NCBI GenBank assembly: GCA_036511855.1
Contig: DATCBN010000094.1
Coordinates: 1-36,923 of the forward strand
Source: Candidatus Eremiobacteraceae bacterium
GTDB lineage: Bacteria; Vulcanimicrobiota; Vulcanimicrobiia; Eremiobacterales; Eremiobacteraceae
Length of the DNA: 36,923 bases
Direction of reading: 5' to 3'
The notes beneath the pieces were generated by a model, which was given only the letters and a program-made list of their open reading frames with translations, was not told the origin of the DNA and did no database searches. Below, one piece after another: positions 23,497 through 33,424 of the stretch; the first letter of the stretch is position 1; every line of letters starts with the position of its first letter. The translations under genes and the position numbers were made by a program.

Positions 23497-24501
23497 ATGC
23501 GAATTTCTGCAACCAGCAAAGTTCTTGGCGCGGTGGCGGCGTTAGCGTTGCTCGCCGGTTGCTCCAGTAGTAGTTCCATCGTGCCCGCAGCCAGAGTCGC
23601 GGATCTGTCGCACGAGCGCGCGGAACATTCGCGTGCGCTCACCGGCGTTGCACCTCAGTTCCTGCAGAGCATTGACTTTGCACATCCCGTCGCGCACGTG
23701 AATCCGGACACCCCTGGACCAAGAGATCTCGCTGTGTCCGACTTCGTGGGCACGGTCGAGATTCTGAATCGCACCTTCGCTCCAAAACGAATCGTCGCCG
23801 ACCCCACCGGTTGTCCGGACGGCGACTTCTACGACATACGGGGCCGCCTATACGATGCCGACTACTGCGCCGGTGAAGTCACGGAATACACGCCGAACGG
23901 CACTCTGATGTTCACGTACACCGCCTCCGGGATGGCTAATCCGGTCAGCGTCACAACCGACGCAGCGAACAATGTCTATGCCGTCGACTTCCGCGGCACC
24001 AGCGCAAGCATCGTCGTCGAGTTCCCGCAGGGCAACTCCACACCGACGGCGTCGTGCTTTACGGGGCTCGAAAACGAAGGCGTCGCAGTCGATTCGACCG
24101 GCGCAGTCTTTGTGGACGGCGCTGATCCGAATACCGATTTGGGTGTCATTCTCGAATACCCGAATGGTCTCGCCGGTTGCCCGACTCCAACGACGCTCCC
24201 GGTCTCGCTCGGCTTCCCCGGTGGCATGCAGATCGACAATGCCCACAATCTGGTCGTCTGCGACCAGAGCGCCGGCATCGACTTCATCCCGCCGCCGTAC
24301 AATTCAATCTTAACCATGCCGGGCGCTAAAGACAATTTCCACGTCGCCATCAACCGGAGGAACGGAAAGATGTTCATCGCCGATCCGGTCAACGCCCAGG
24401 TCCTCGTCGAACTGTATCCGGGCGGTGCTCTCGTGGGCGTTTTGTTCGGCCCCAACGGGCTTACCGATCCCGCTGGTGTCGCGACGAATCCATATCCATA
24501 G
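23497..24501 (+). CDS. NHL-like beta-propeller lipoprotein, copy 2
   Basis: This is a 334-residue paralogue of the preceding gene in the same orientation. The ATG at 23497 is chosen because the 19 bases before it match the copy 1 leader except at one position; upstream in-frame starts lie in copy 1 or the hairpin. The lipobox is LLAGC, followed by a serine run. Blades match copy 1 (PVSVTTDAANNVYAVDF, EGVAVDSTGAVFVDG, GMQIDNAHNLVVCDQS). Differences cluster in the mature N-terminus and last blade, as expected for a fairly recent tandem duplication under selection. Function unknown; see copy 1. Confidence 0.8.
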   Translation: MRISATSKVLGAVAALALLAGCSSSSSIVPAARVADLSHERAEHSRALTGVAPQFLQSIDFAHPVAHVNPDTPGPRDLAVSDFVGTVEILNRTFAPKRIVADPTGCPDGDFYDIRGRLYDADYCAGEVTEYTPNGTLMFTYTASGMANPVSVTTDAANNVYAVDFRGTSASIVVEFPQGNSTPTASCFTGLENEGVAVDSTGAVFVDGADPNTDLGVILEYPNGLAGCPTPTTLPVSLGFPGGMQIDNAHNLVVCDQSAGIDFIPPPYNSILTMPGAKDNFHVAINRRNGKMFIADPVNAQVLVELYPGGALVGVLFGPNGLTDPAGVATNPYP

Positions 24502-24517
24502 TGTCCGGAAAACTAAG

Positions 24518-24549
24518 AAACCCGCAAAGCTTTTAGGCCATGCGGGTTT
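24518..24549. terminator. bidirectional terminator between lipoprotein copy 2 and tRNA-Asn
   Basis: AAACCCGCA (24518-24526) pairs perfectly with TGCGGGTTT (24541-24549) around a 14-base loop. On the minus strand the hairpin follows the tRNA directly and is trailed by CTTAGTTTT. On the plus strand it follows the lipoprotein stop by 16 bases and the stem itself ends in TTT. It probably ends transcription from both sides. Confidence 0.75.
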
Positions 24550-24553
24550 CGAT

Positions 24554-24629
24554 TGGCTCCCCGACGTGGACTCGAACCACGGACATTCTGATTAACAGTC
24601 AGACGCTCTACCAGCTGAGCTATCGGGGA
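24554..24629 (-). tRNA. tRNA-Asn (anticodon GTT)
   Basis: The 76-base cloverleaf is read on the minus strand. The acceptor stem TCCCCGA pairs with TCGGGGA, the D-arm is GCTC-AGCTGGTAGA-GAGC-like, the anticodon loop is CTGTTAA with GTT at the centre, and the T-arm has GGTTCGAGTCC. The discriminator base is G, followed by an encoded CCA (24556-24554). It starts 33 bases after the hemY stop on the same strand, so it may be processed from the heme operon transcript or have its own promoter in that gap. Confidence 0.96.
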
Positions 24630-24662
24630 ATGCGGAACTCTGAGGTGCAGGGAAACTGAAGT

Positions 24663-26045
24663 TTACGCGTCGCGGTGCCGCGCCCCTGCACTGCCGGCGC
24701 CGGTGAGCCGCAACGCGACTTCGCGCGCTTGGCGCACGCAATCGCCCACCGAAATGCCGCGCAGAAAATTACCGCACAGAGCGATCTCCGGCAAGCGCGC
24801 GAGCGACGCTTCGATGGACCGAAGCCGCACTTCGTGTCCTATGTTGTATTGCGGAATGCCCGTATCCCATCGGAATACGGCAGCCAAACGCGGCTTCGCG
24901 CCCGAGATCTTCATCGCACGGCGAAGATCGGCGTGCGCGATCGTGAGGAGTTCGTCATCTGCTTCGATCGCCGCCGTCGGGTCGAGAGCGCCGCCAAAAA
25001 ATGCGGTCACGAGCGCGTCGCCTTCGGCGCAGTGTTTCGGATACGCGACGGAGTTCCACACCGCACCTAAAACGCGAACGCCCGAATCCTTTGTTGCTAG
25101 GAAGCCGAAGCCGTCGAGCGGTACGCCGATCGCATCGCGCCGGTAGACGAAAGCCAGTTGCACGACCGGCGCGTAGTCGATTGCGTTGAGCTCGCGTGCG
25201 GCCTCCGGCGCGATTGGTGCGAGCAACTCCGCTGCTGCGCCCGCCGGCACCGCGATAACAACGCGCTTCGCCCGCACTTCTTCCGGTCGCTCGCCGCCGA
25301 CGCTTAATGTCGCGCCTTCCGGCGTGATGACGAAGCGGTCCACCGGGGCCCCGAGCTTCACCGATTTTCCGAGCAATGCCGTCAATGCAAGCGGCAGCGT
25401 ATCGTTGCCCTGCGCGAAACTGAATGATGCCGGCCGCCTTTTTGGCGCTTTTGTCGTCCGGAGCGCTCGCAAAAGGCTGCCGTGATCGTGCTCCATTCGC
25501 TCGAGCGCCGGAAAGGCGCTGCGCATCGATATCGTCTCCGGATCGCCGGCGTTGACGCCGGCAAGGAACGGAGCGGCGACCACGTCCGCGATCTCGCGTC
25601 CGGCGCGGCGTCGCACGAACGACGCGACGGACTCGTCGTCGTCGCTGCTGCGGCGCTTCACGAACGGCTCGCACAACAATTGCCACTTCGCGCCTGCGGA
25701 AAGCAGCGGCGAGAACAACAGCGATTGCGGAGAGCTCGGCACGGCGATCAAGCCGCGGCGCGTCAATATATACCGGCGTTTCGCCGCCGCCGCCGGCGCG
25801 ACGACTTTGTTCCGCAACCCGAGCGCGTCGACCAGGTCGTCGAGCGCGGGCGCTGACAAATACGATTGCGGACCTCCTTCGACGATGCAGCCCTCGGGCC
25901 GAAGGGTCTTTATGCATCCCCCGGAATCCGTCGCCTCCTCGAAGACCGCAACGCGCTTCCCGAGCGTTTGGCACGCGAACGCGCAGGCGAGGCCCGAGAT
26001 GCCGGCACCGATAACGGCGACGTCGACCTGAACGTCGTCCGTCAC
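24663..26045 (-). CDS. hemY: protoporphyrinogen/coproporphyrinogen oxidase (HemY type)
   Basis: The 460-residue FAD protein starts at a GTG one base past the hemH stop. The N-terminal dinucleotide-binding motif is VAVIGAGISGLACA, followed by GGCIKTLRPEGCIVEGGPQSYLS, a HemY hallmark. The C-terminal FAD motif includes IALCGNFLRGISVGDCVRQARE. It oxidises protoporphyrinogen IX or, in Bacillus-type pathways, coproporphyrinogen III to coproporphyrin III, using oxygen. The gene order hemE-hemH-hemY is that of Bacillus hemEHY, which favours the coproporphyrin-dependent route. Which substrate is used cannot be told without seeing hemQ or hemN elsewhere. The frame upstream of the GTG is open but lies inside hemH. 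Confidence 0.92.
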   Translation of the reverse strand: MTDDVQVDVAVIGAGISGLACAFACQTLGKRVAVFEEATDSGGCIKTLRPEGCIVEGGPQSYLSAPALDDLVDALGLRNKVVAPAAAAKRRYILTRRGLIAVPSSPQSLLFSPLLSAGAKWQLLCEPFVKRRSSDDDESVASFVRRRAGREIADVVAAPFLAGVNAGDPETISMRSAFPALERMEHDHGSLLRALRTTKAPKRRPASFSFAQGNDTLPLALTALLGKSVKLGAPVDRFVITPEGATLSVGGERPEEVRAKRVVIAVPAGAAAELLAPIAPEAARELNAIDYAPVVQLAFVYRRDAIGVPLDGFGFLATKDSGVRVLGAVWNSVAYPKHCAEGDALVTAFFGGALDPTAAIEADDELLTIAHADLRRAMKISGAKPRLAAVFRWDTGIPQYNIGHEVRLRSIEASLARLPEIALCGNFLRGISVGDCVRQAREVALRLTGAGSAGARHRDA

Positions 26046-26046
26046 A

Positions 26047-27057
26047 TCAGTTCGCCTCGGCGGCCGCGTTGGTGGTTGCGCCGACGTCGGCACGGCGCAG
26101 CGCACCTTCCGCTTGATCGGCCAGACATCGGACGAAAGACGGGTGGCATTTCACCGCGCACGCGCGGCCGAATTCCGCGATGCCTGAAGCACGCGCGATC
26201 TCGCCATATTGGATGTCGATCTCGTTGAGCGTTTCGACGTGTTCGCTGACGAACGCGATGGGAACGACGCACACTGCGCGGGCTCCGGCTAGTCCTAGTT
26301 CGCAGATCAACACGTCCGATGCCGGCTGCAGCCACTTCTCCGGGCCAAGCCGGCTCTGAAACGAAAGATGGACGGGTCCCTTGTGCTGCAGCTTCGCGAC
26401 CGCAGCCGCCATCGACCGTTTGACGTGCTCGAGATACGGATCGCCGCGGTCGATGTATTTCACCGGAAGCCCATGCGCCGAGAAGATGAGGTGCACGTCT
26501 GTCGCGGGGGCGGCGAACGAGGCCAATGCGAGCCGGGTGACCGCGACGACTGCGTCTATGTACGAAGCATCTTCGCAGTACTCTTCGACGACAAGCAGCT
26601 CGTATTTCGCGCGCAGTTCCGACGTGACGCGCCGCAGCTCGTTGAGACTCGAACGCGTCGTGCTATACGAGTATTGGGGGTAGAGCGGCAGGAACACGAG
26701 ATGCGTCACGCCGTCGGCCATCGCTTGTCGGACGGCGACGTCCGTCAGCGGATGCCAATTGCGCATCGCGACGTAGACCGGCATCGGCCGGCCGCGGCGC
26801 TTGAGTTCGTCGCGGAGCGCCTGCGCTTGTGCGGCGGTCTGCGCGCGCAGCGGCGAGCCGCCGCCGATCGAGGCGTAAAGGCTCTGCGAGTACCGATAGC
26901 GTGCGGTGGCCATAGCCCATGCTAACGGGCGCACGAAAACGCCAGGCACCGGAATATTGTCGGGGATGAGGTCGACGAAGAAATTATACAGGAACGGGCG
27001 CACGTCGGCCAAGCTCTCCGGTCCGCCGAGTTGGGCTAAGACGACTGCCGGCTTCAT
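26047..27057 (-). CDS. hemH: ferrochelatase HemH
   Basis: The 336-residue product starts MKPAVVLAQLGGPES, the standard ferrochelatase opening. A GTG at 27066 overlapping the hemE stop as GTGA is an alternative that adds three residues. The catalytic His lies in LIFSAHGLPVKYIDRGDPY and the conserved Glu in FVSEHVETLNEID. LPLYPQYSYSTT is the usual central motif. The enzyme inserts Fe2+ into protoporphyrin IX, or into coproporphyrin III in the Gram-positive pathway (CpfC). No iron-sulfur ligand cysteines cluster at the C-terminus. It sits between hemE and hemY with gaps of five bases and one base. Confidence 0.95.
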   Translation of the reverse strand: MKPAVVLAQLGGPESLADVRPFLYNFFVDLIPDNIPVPGVFVRPLAWAMATARYRYSQSLYASIGGGSPLRAQTAAQAQALRDELKRRGRPMPVYVAMRNWHPLTDVAVRQAMADGVTHLVFLPLYPQYSYSTTRSSLNELRRVTSELRAKYELLVVEEYCEDASYIDAVVAVTRLALASFAAPATDVHLIFSAHGLPVKYIDRGDPYLEHVKRSMAAAVAKLQHKGPVHLSFQSRLGPEKWLQPASDVLICELGLAGARAVCVVPIAFVSEHVETLNEIDIQYGEIARASGIAEFGRACAVKCHPSFVRCLADQAEGALRRADVGATTNAAAEAN

Positions 27058-27062
27058 CGCGT

Positions 27063-28082
27063 TCACGGCGATTTCGGTGCGTCGACAAACGCTTGCGCGC
27101 ATTCGAGCGGCGTCGCGGGCATGACGCCGTGTCCGAGATTCAAGATGTGGCCCAGCGGTCCGGCCGAAATCATCGCCGCGCGTGCCGAGCTTGTGACCGC
27201 GTCCGGCGTGGCCAATAGTACGCACGGGTCGACGTTGCCTTGTAGCGCGACGCCGTCGCCGACCTGCTTTCGCACGGCGGCTAGCTCCACGCGCCAGTCG
27301 ATGCTCAATACATCGGGGCCCGCACGCATCATGGCGTGGAGCTTCCCCGCGCAGCCGTTGACGAAGAGGATCACCGGAACGCCCGCCCGCTTCGCTCGCG
27401 CGATGACTTCGGCTTGATACGGAACGGCGAACTCCTCGTAAGCCTCTGGTGACAACTCGCCGGCCCACGTGTCGAACACCTGGATCGCCTGCGCGCCCGC
27501 TTCGACTTGCGCGGCGGCGAAGCCGGCGATGGTTTGTGCGAGCTTCGCAAGCAGCGCGTGCATCGACGCGGGCTCGGAGTAGAGCAACTGCTTCGTGTTC
27601 GCGTACGTCTTCGACCCGCCGCCTTCAATCAAATACGAAGCGAGTGTGAACGGGCCGCCGACGAAGCCCACGAGTGCCGCGCGGTCTGCCAGCGCGGTGC
27701 GCGCTAGGCGCAACGCGTCGAGCGTGAACGGCATGCTCTCCACTGGATCCGGCACGCGCAGTCGCTCGACGTCGGCGAGCGTGCGAACCGGGCGGTCCAA
27801 TTTCGGGCCGGCGTCGCCGAACGAAACCGGCGCGCCCATCGCTTCCACCGGAATGAGGATATCGGAGAAAATCACGCAGCCGTCCATGCCGAACCGTTCG
27901 ATCGGCTGCAGCGCGACTTCAGCCGCGAGATCCGGGGTCTTGCACAGCGTGAGAAAGTCGACGTTCGCGCGCATCGCGCGATACTCCGGAAGATAACGGC
28001 CCGCCTGGCGCATCATCCAGACGGGCGTTCGATCTACCGGCTTCCGCGCGCACGCGGCGAGAAACCGCTCCGAACCGTTCAA
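27063..28082 (-). CDS. hemE: uroporphyrinogen decarboxylase HemE
   Basis: The TTG at 28082 gives a 339-residue protein beginning (M)NGSERFLAACARKPVDRTP, which matches the usual HemE length and N-terminus; upstream codons lie in metK. Family signatures are RTPVWMMRQAGRYLPEYR (substrate-binding Arg), CVIFSDILIPVEAMG (the catalytic Asp), GFVGGPFTLASYLIEG, and the C-terminal LNLGHGVMPATPLE. It decarboxylates uroporphyrinogen III to coproporphyrinogen III. The metK stop is 11 bases upstream and the hemH start five bases downstream. The ribosome site is weak, so coupling to metK translation is likely. Confidence 0.95.
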   Translation of the reverse strand: MNGSERFLAACARKPVDRTPVWMMRQAGRYLPEYRAMRANVDFLTLCKTPDLAAEVALQPIERFGMDGCVIFSDILIPVEAMGAPVSFGDAGPKLDRPVRTLADVERLRVPDPVESMPFTLDALRLARTALADRAALVGFVGGPFTLASYLIEGGGSKTYANTKQLLYSEPASMHALLAKLAQTIAGFAAAQVEAGAQAIQVFDTWAGELSPEAYEEFAVPYQAEVIARAKRAGVPVILFVNGCAGKLHAMMRAGPDVLSIDWRVELAAVRKQVGDGVALQGNVDPCVLLATPDAVTSSARAAMISAGPLGHILNLGHGVMPATPLECAQAFVDAPKSP

Positions 28083-28093
28083 CGATCGTCGTT

Positions 28094-29323
28094 CTATTTC
28101 AGGATGGGAAGCGGGAACTTTTCTTCGTCGAGCTTGATGCCTGCCGCCGCGCGTAGCGTGGCCGCCATGTCCAGCCGCTCCCATGGCAGATCGAGCTCCG
28201 GCCTGCCGAAGTGTCCGTAGACCGCCGTCTGTTTGTAGATGGGCCGGCGCAAGTTCAGCTTTTGTATGATGGCGCCTGGCCGAAGGTCGAAGTGGTCGGC
28301 CACCAGTTGGGCGATGCGCGATTCTTCGATGCGGTTCGTGCCGAAACACTCGACGAATACGGACACCGGCTTCGCGACGCCGATGGCATACGCGACTTGG
28401 ATCTCACAGCGGTCGGCCAATCCTGACGCGACGATGTTCTTGGCCACGTATCGCGCCGCGTATGCGCCGGATCGATCGACTTTGGTGGGATCCTTGCCCG
28501 AAAACGCGCCGCCGCCGTGGCGCGCCATGCCGCCGTACGTGTCGGCGATGATCTTGCGGCCGGTCAATCCGGCATCGCCAAGCGGACCGCCGATGACGAA
28601 GCGCCCGGTAGGGTTGATGAAGATGTTCGTCTTCTCGTCGATCGAGAGATAGCCGTCCACCGCGGGCCGGACGACATGTTTGAGCACGTTGTCGTGGATG
28701 ACGCCGTGGTCGTAGCCGTCTGCATGCTGCGTGGAGACGACCACCGTGTCGATTCGCACCGGTTTGTGGCCATCGTACTCGACCGTGACTTGGGCCTTGC
28801 CGTCGGGCCGCAAGAAATCGACGACTTCATTCTTCCGCGCGGCCGCAAGGGTGTGCGCGATGCGGTGAGCGATCACGATCGGAATCGGCATCAGCTCTTT
28901 GGTCTCGCGGCAAGCGAATCCGAACATCATTCCTTGGTCGCCGGCACCGACGGCGGACATCGCTTCCGAGGAGCCTTCTTTCATCTCCAATGCTTGATCG
29001 ACGCCGAGCGCGATGTCCGATGATTGTTCGTCGATAGAGATCGAGACGCCGCAGGTGTCGGCGTCGAAGCCGAAGCGAGAGTCGGTGTATCCGATCTTGC
29101 GCACCGTGTCGCGGACGATTTGCGGGATGTCGACATAGCACGAGGTGGAGATCTCGCCGGCCACGTGCACCTGGCCGGTGATCACAAACGTCTCGCACGC
29201 CACGCGGCCCTGCGGATCCTTGGCTAACACGGCGTCGAGCACGGCGTCTGAGATCTGATCGGCGATCTTGTCCGGGTGCCCTTCGGTGACGCTCTCCGAT
29301 GTGAACGAACGCTTGTATGCCAT
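28094..29323 (-). CDS. metK: S-adenosylmethionine synthetase MetK
   Basis: The 409-residue product starts [19 protein letters not shown], with GAGGG about nine bases before the ATG. All MAT signatures are present: [28 protein letters not shown] (the GYA/GFA-type loop), and [19 protein letters not shown]. It makes SAM from ATP and methionine. It follows ahcY with a gap of two bases, so SAM production and SAH removal are transcribed together. The protein is slightly longer than the 384-residue E. coli enzyme, in keeping with other deep-branching bacteria. I saw no SAM riboswitch in the short region upstream of ahcY. Confidence 0.97.
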   Translation of the reverse strand: MAYKRSFTSESVTEGHPDKIADQISDAVLDAVLAKDPQGRVACETFVITGQVHVAGEISTSCYVDIPQIVRDTVRKIGYTDSRFGFDADTCGVSISIDEQSSDIALGVDQALEMKEGSSEAMSAVGAGDQGMMFGFACRETKELMPIPIVIAHRIAHTLAAARKNEVVDFLRPDGKAQVTVEYDGHKPVRIDTVVVSTQHADGYDHGVIHDNVLKHVVRPAVDGYLSIDEKTNIFINPTGRFVIGGPLGDAGLTGRKIIADTYGGMARHGGGAFSGKDPTKVDRSGAYAARYVAKNIVASGLADRCEIQVAYAIGVAKPVSVFVECFGTNRIEESRIAQLVADHFDLRPGAIIQKLNLRRPIYKQTAVYGHFGRPELDLPWERLDMAATLRAAAGIKLDEEKFPLPILK

Positions 29324-29325
29324 TT

Positions 29326-30660
<1,335 letters not shown>

Positions 30661-30730
30661 CTATACACTCCACTTTGTTGTCCCGCGCGCGGAATCCTCG
30701 GAGATTCTGTTCGCTGTTGCGAGGTACGTA

Positions 30731-31771
30731 ATGTACAAGTCTTCACTGATCCGGGTCGCTCTCGCGAGCGCGCTGCTGATAGCGGCGTCGAATCCACCGG
30801 CACCCGCCGCAGCCGCTGTCACCATCGTGGTCAACGGCGCAACCGTGTCGTTCGATCAACCACCGATCGAACGTTCGGGCCGAGTTTTTGTGCCGCTTCG
30901 CGGTGTGTTCGAGCGCATGGGCGCGACCGTCGTCTACGATAACGGTTTGATAAACGCCACCGGCAACGGCCGGAACATCTCACTGAGGATAGGTTCGACT
31001 GCCGCGACGATCAACGGACAGAACTACACGAGCGACGTGGCGCCGTTCTTGGTTGGTGCGCGCACTCTTGTGCCGCTGCGATTCATCTCCGAAGCGCTTG
31101 GGGCCGCGGTCAATTACGACTCGGGCAATCAGACCGTCAGCATTTCGACAAACGGCGGTTCTTCGGGATCGGGTTCGTCGCAGCCGGTCGCGCTCACCAA
31201 TCTCAGCCCGCCCGATCAAGGCGTCGTTCAATCCAGCGAGCCTGCGGTCTCGGCCACCTTTTCGCAAACCGTCGATCCGAATTCCGTGAAAGTTACCATA
31301 GACTCTCGCGATGTGACCAGCGCGACCGCCATCTCGCCGACCGACTTCCTCTTCACGCCGCCGTACGCGCTTTCGACCGCCTCGCACACTGTGCGCGTCG
31401 TCGGCACGTCCTCGACCGGCTCATCGTTCGACTCCAGTTGGTCGTTCACGTCGGGCACGAGCACTAATGACAACTACCTCCACGATCTTCAGCCTTCGAG
31501 CGGCTCGATGGTCGGCGGTTCGTTTACGGTTTCCGGAACCGCTCTGCCGAATTCTCGCGTGCACATCGTTGCGGCCAGCGTGGCGATTGTCAACGGCGTC
31601 TTCCGGATGCCGGCCGGCAGCTATAATGCCGATGTCATCGCGGACGCCAACGGCTCTTTCTCACAAGTAGTCACGATCAACGTTGTGAGCGGCGGGAATG
31701 TCACCGTTCGCCTCACGGCGAGCAAGCCGACATCGAACTCCGCGACCATCACCCTGCATCTCAAGAGCTGA
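30731..31771 (+). CDS. secreted copper-amine-oxidase-N (stalk) domain protein with Ig-like modules
   Basis: The 346-residue product has a signal peptide (KSSLIRVALASALLIAAS) and GAGG eight bases before its ATG. Residues about 30-145 form the stalk domain named after copper amine oxidase N1, with its two half-repeats VPLRGVFERMGATVVYDN and VPLRFISEALGAAVNYDSG. No catalytic oxidase domain follows. A Gly/Ser linker leads to a Big-like or fibronectin-like module (about 155-245: LSPPDQGVVQSSEPAVSATFS) and a second Ig-like module (about 250-346: GSMVGGSFTVSGTALPNS). Such proteins are cell-surface or periplasmic and abundant in Eremiobacterota and Firmicutes. The function is probably structural or adhesive, by inference. 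Confidence 0.82.
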   Translation: MYKSSLIRVALASALLIAASNPPAPAAAAVTIVVNGATVSFDQPPIERSGRVFVPLRGVFERMGATVVYDNGLINATGNGRNISLRIGSTAATINGQNYTSDVAPFLVGARTLVPLRFISEALGAAVNYDSGNQTVSISTNGGSSGSGSSQPVALTNLSPPDQGVVQSSEPAVSATFSQTVDPNSVKVTIDSRDVTSATAISPTDFLFTPPYALSTASHTVRVVGTSSTGSSFDSSWSFTSGTSTNDNYLHDLQPSSGSMVGGSFTVSGTALPNSRVHIVAASVAIVNGVFRMPAGSYNADVIADANGSFSQVVTINVVSGGNVTVRLTASKPTSNSATITLHLKS

Positions 31772-31795
31772 CCAACGCCCACCCGCGTGATTGTA

Positions 31796-31850
31796 GGGGC
31801 CGACATTTATGGTCGGCCCCGCTTGCCCACGGGGCGAGCGATGCTCGCCC
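31796..31850. repeat. REP-like palindromes, locus C (variant units)
   Basis: Two perfect palindromes follow the stalk-protein gene. The first is GGGGCCGAC (31796-31804), a seven-base loop, GTCGGCCCC (31812-31820). The second is GGGCGAGC (31832-31839), GAT, GCTCGCCC (31843-31850). The second has the same layout as the units at 12834-12883 and 36368-36450, with both stem positions 4 and 5 changed so that pairing is kept. Neither has a T-run. They lie in the leader of fchA and could affect its expression. Confidence 0.75.
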
Positions 31851-31931
31851 GAGTACAGACGAGACAAGACGACAAGGTACACGACGTCCTGCCGCAAAAC
31901 GGCTGGACGTCGTCATTTGGGGAGAAAACAT

Positions 31932-32570
31932 TTGACTCTCGCTTCTATGTCGGTGAGCGAATACGCGCATAGACTCGCATCGGCCGACCCAACGCCCGGC
32001 GGCGGAAGTGCAGCGGCAGCGGTTGGGGCATTCGCCGCCGGTCTTGTTCGCATGGTCGCGCAACTCACATCGAACTCGCCAAAATTCGCCGATGTGGCCG
32101 ATCGCGCGACAATGCTCGGCGCATCGGCTGCGGAGATCGTGGACGAATTCGTGACCTGCATCGACGATGACGTCGTCGCGTTCGACCGCGTGAGTGTAGC
32201 CTACAAGCTCCCGAAGAGCACAGACGAGGAAAAAGGCGCGCGCAGCGCCGCCATACAGCAGGCGCTCGCGGGCGCCGCAGAGCCGCCATTGCGCGTCGTG
32301 GAGCTGGCCCATCGCACATGCGCACTCGCGGCCGAACTCGTGAACTTCGGCAATCCAAGCGCGGTGAGCGACATCGGGTGTGCCGCAGCGTTCGCACAGG
32401 GCGCGGCAAAAGGAGCCGCGCTCAACGTCGAGATCAACGTCAAGACGCTCAAGGACCGGGGTGCGGCCGACGCACTGACTTCGCGCCTGCATGCGGCCAT
32501 GGCTCAAGTGAACGTCCAGTCGGAGGTCGTGCTTGGGAAAGTAAATGCGCTGCTCAAAGGCGGCGCATGA
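31932..32570 (+). CDS. fchA: methenyltetrahydrofolate cyclohydrolase FchA (FTCD-C family)
   Basis: The TTG at 31932 follows GGGGAG by seven bases and gives 212 residues; an ATG 15 bases later is possible. The family motif SADPTPGGGSAAAAVGAFAAGLVRMV is the folate-binding start of the formiminotransferase-cyclodeaminase C-terminal domain. The helical remainder (AIQQALAGAAEPPLRVVELAH, NPSAVSDIGCAAAFAQGA) fits FchA. Stand-alone members with no formiminotransferase domain act as 5,10-methenyl-THF cyclohydrolase in acetogens and methylotrophs. The formimino-THF cyclodeaminase role would need histidine-degradation genes, which are not seen here. It overlaps folD by four bases (ATGA), a strong sign of shared function. 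Confidence 0.9.
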   Translation: MTLASMSVSEYAHRLASADPTPGGGSAAAAVGAFAAGLVRMVAQLTSNSPKFADVADRATMLGASAAEIVDEFVTCIDDDVVAFDRVSVAYKLPKSTDEEKGARSAAIQQALAGAAEPPLRVVELAHRTCALAAELVNFGNPSAVSDIGCAAAFAQGAAKGAALNVEINVKTLKDRGAADALTSRLHAAMAQVNVQSEVVLGKVNALLKGGA

Positions 32571-33424
32571 TGGCGGCGACGCGCCTCGAAGGCCGCCCGC
32601 TCGCGCTGAGAATCCGTGAAGAAGTCAAGCAGCGCGCGGCCGTGCTCCGCGCGCGCGGCATCGCGCCGAAATGCGTCGCGATCGTCGTCGACGGCGACGG
32701 ACCAGGCCTGCTCTACGCCCAGACTGCGCGTCGCATCGGCGCCGATGCCGGCGTGAATATCGAAATCGTTCCGATCGGCGCGTCCGCGGATACCTCAGGT
32801 GCGCTCGCCATCGTCCTACGCATAGTCGACGAGCCCACCGTCCACGGTTTGATCATCCAACGCCCGCTGCCGGCGAAGTTGGACGAACAACGCATCGTCG
32901 AAGCCATCGATCCGGCCAAGGACGTCGACGGCGCTCATCCTTACAATCAAGGTCTGCTCGCGCTTGGAAAGCCGCAGTTCGTGCCGTCGACCGCGAGCGC
33001 GGTGCTGGAAATCTTGAGCCTGCCGCCGACGCCGCCCTTGCGCGGCGCGCGCGTCGCGGTCGTGGGGCGCTCGGCCGTCGTGGGACGGCCCGCCGCTGCA
33101 CTTCTCACCGCGGCGGATGCCACAGTCACTGTTTGCCACTCGCGAACGAAAGATTTAGCCGCCATCACGTTCGCGTCGGATATCGTCGTCTTGGCGGTGG
33201 GTAAGCCCGGATTTCTCACGGGAGATATGGTGGCGCCCGGCGCGATCGTCGTCGATGTGGGCACGACGGTGGTGGACGGCCGGCTCGTCGGCGATGCCGA
33301 TCCCATCAGCGTGTCCGCGGTCGCGGGAGCCCTGACGCCGGTGCCGGGGGGCGTCGGTCCGATAACGACCTCGATCTTGCTTCGAAATATCGTGAGCGCC
33401 GCCGAGGCGCTAAATCAGTCCTGA
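32567..33424 (+). CDS. folD: FolD-family methylene-THF dehydrogenase lacking the cyclohydrolase lysine
   Basis: The 285-residue product starts at the ATG overlapping the fchA stop. It retains the FolD core: IIQRPLP (the Gln of the active site), KDVDGAHPYNQG (the Asp), the Rossmann stretch VVGRSAVVGRPAAALL, TVCHSRT, and PGGVGPITTSILLRN. Y50 is kept in LLYAQTARR, but the position of the catalytic Lys (E. coli K54, YVxxK) is Ala, A54, followed by two Arg. The usual PCTPxG is PSTASA. Mutation of this Lys in characterised enzymes abolishes cyclohydrolase activity while dehydrogenase activity can persist. The likely result is a dehydrogenase-only FolD that hands methenyl-THF to FchA. Whether it uses NADP or NAD is not clear. 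Confidence 0.93.
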   Translation: MMAATRLEGRPLALRIREEVKQRAAVLRARGIAPKCVAIVVDGDGPGLLYAQTARRIGADAGVNIEIVPIGASADTSGALAIVLRIVDEPTVHGLIIQRPLPAKLDEQRIVEAIDPAKDVDGAHPYNQGLLALGKPQFVPSTASAVLEILSLPPTPPLRGARVAVVGRSAVVGRPAAALLTAADATVTVCHSRTKDLAAITFASDIVVLAVGKPGFLTGDMVAPGAIVVDVGTTVVDGRLVGDADPISVSAVAGALTPVPGGVGPITTSILLRNIVSAAEALNQS

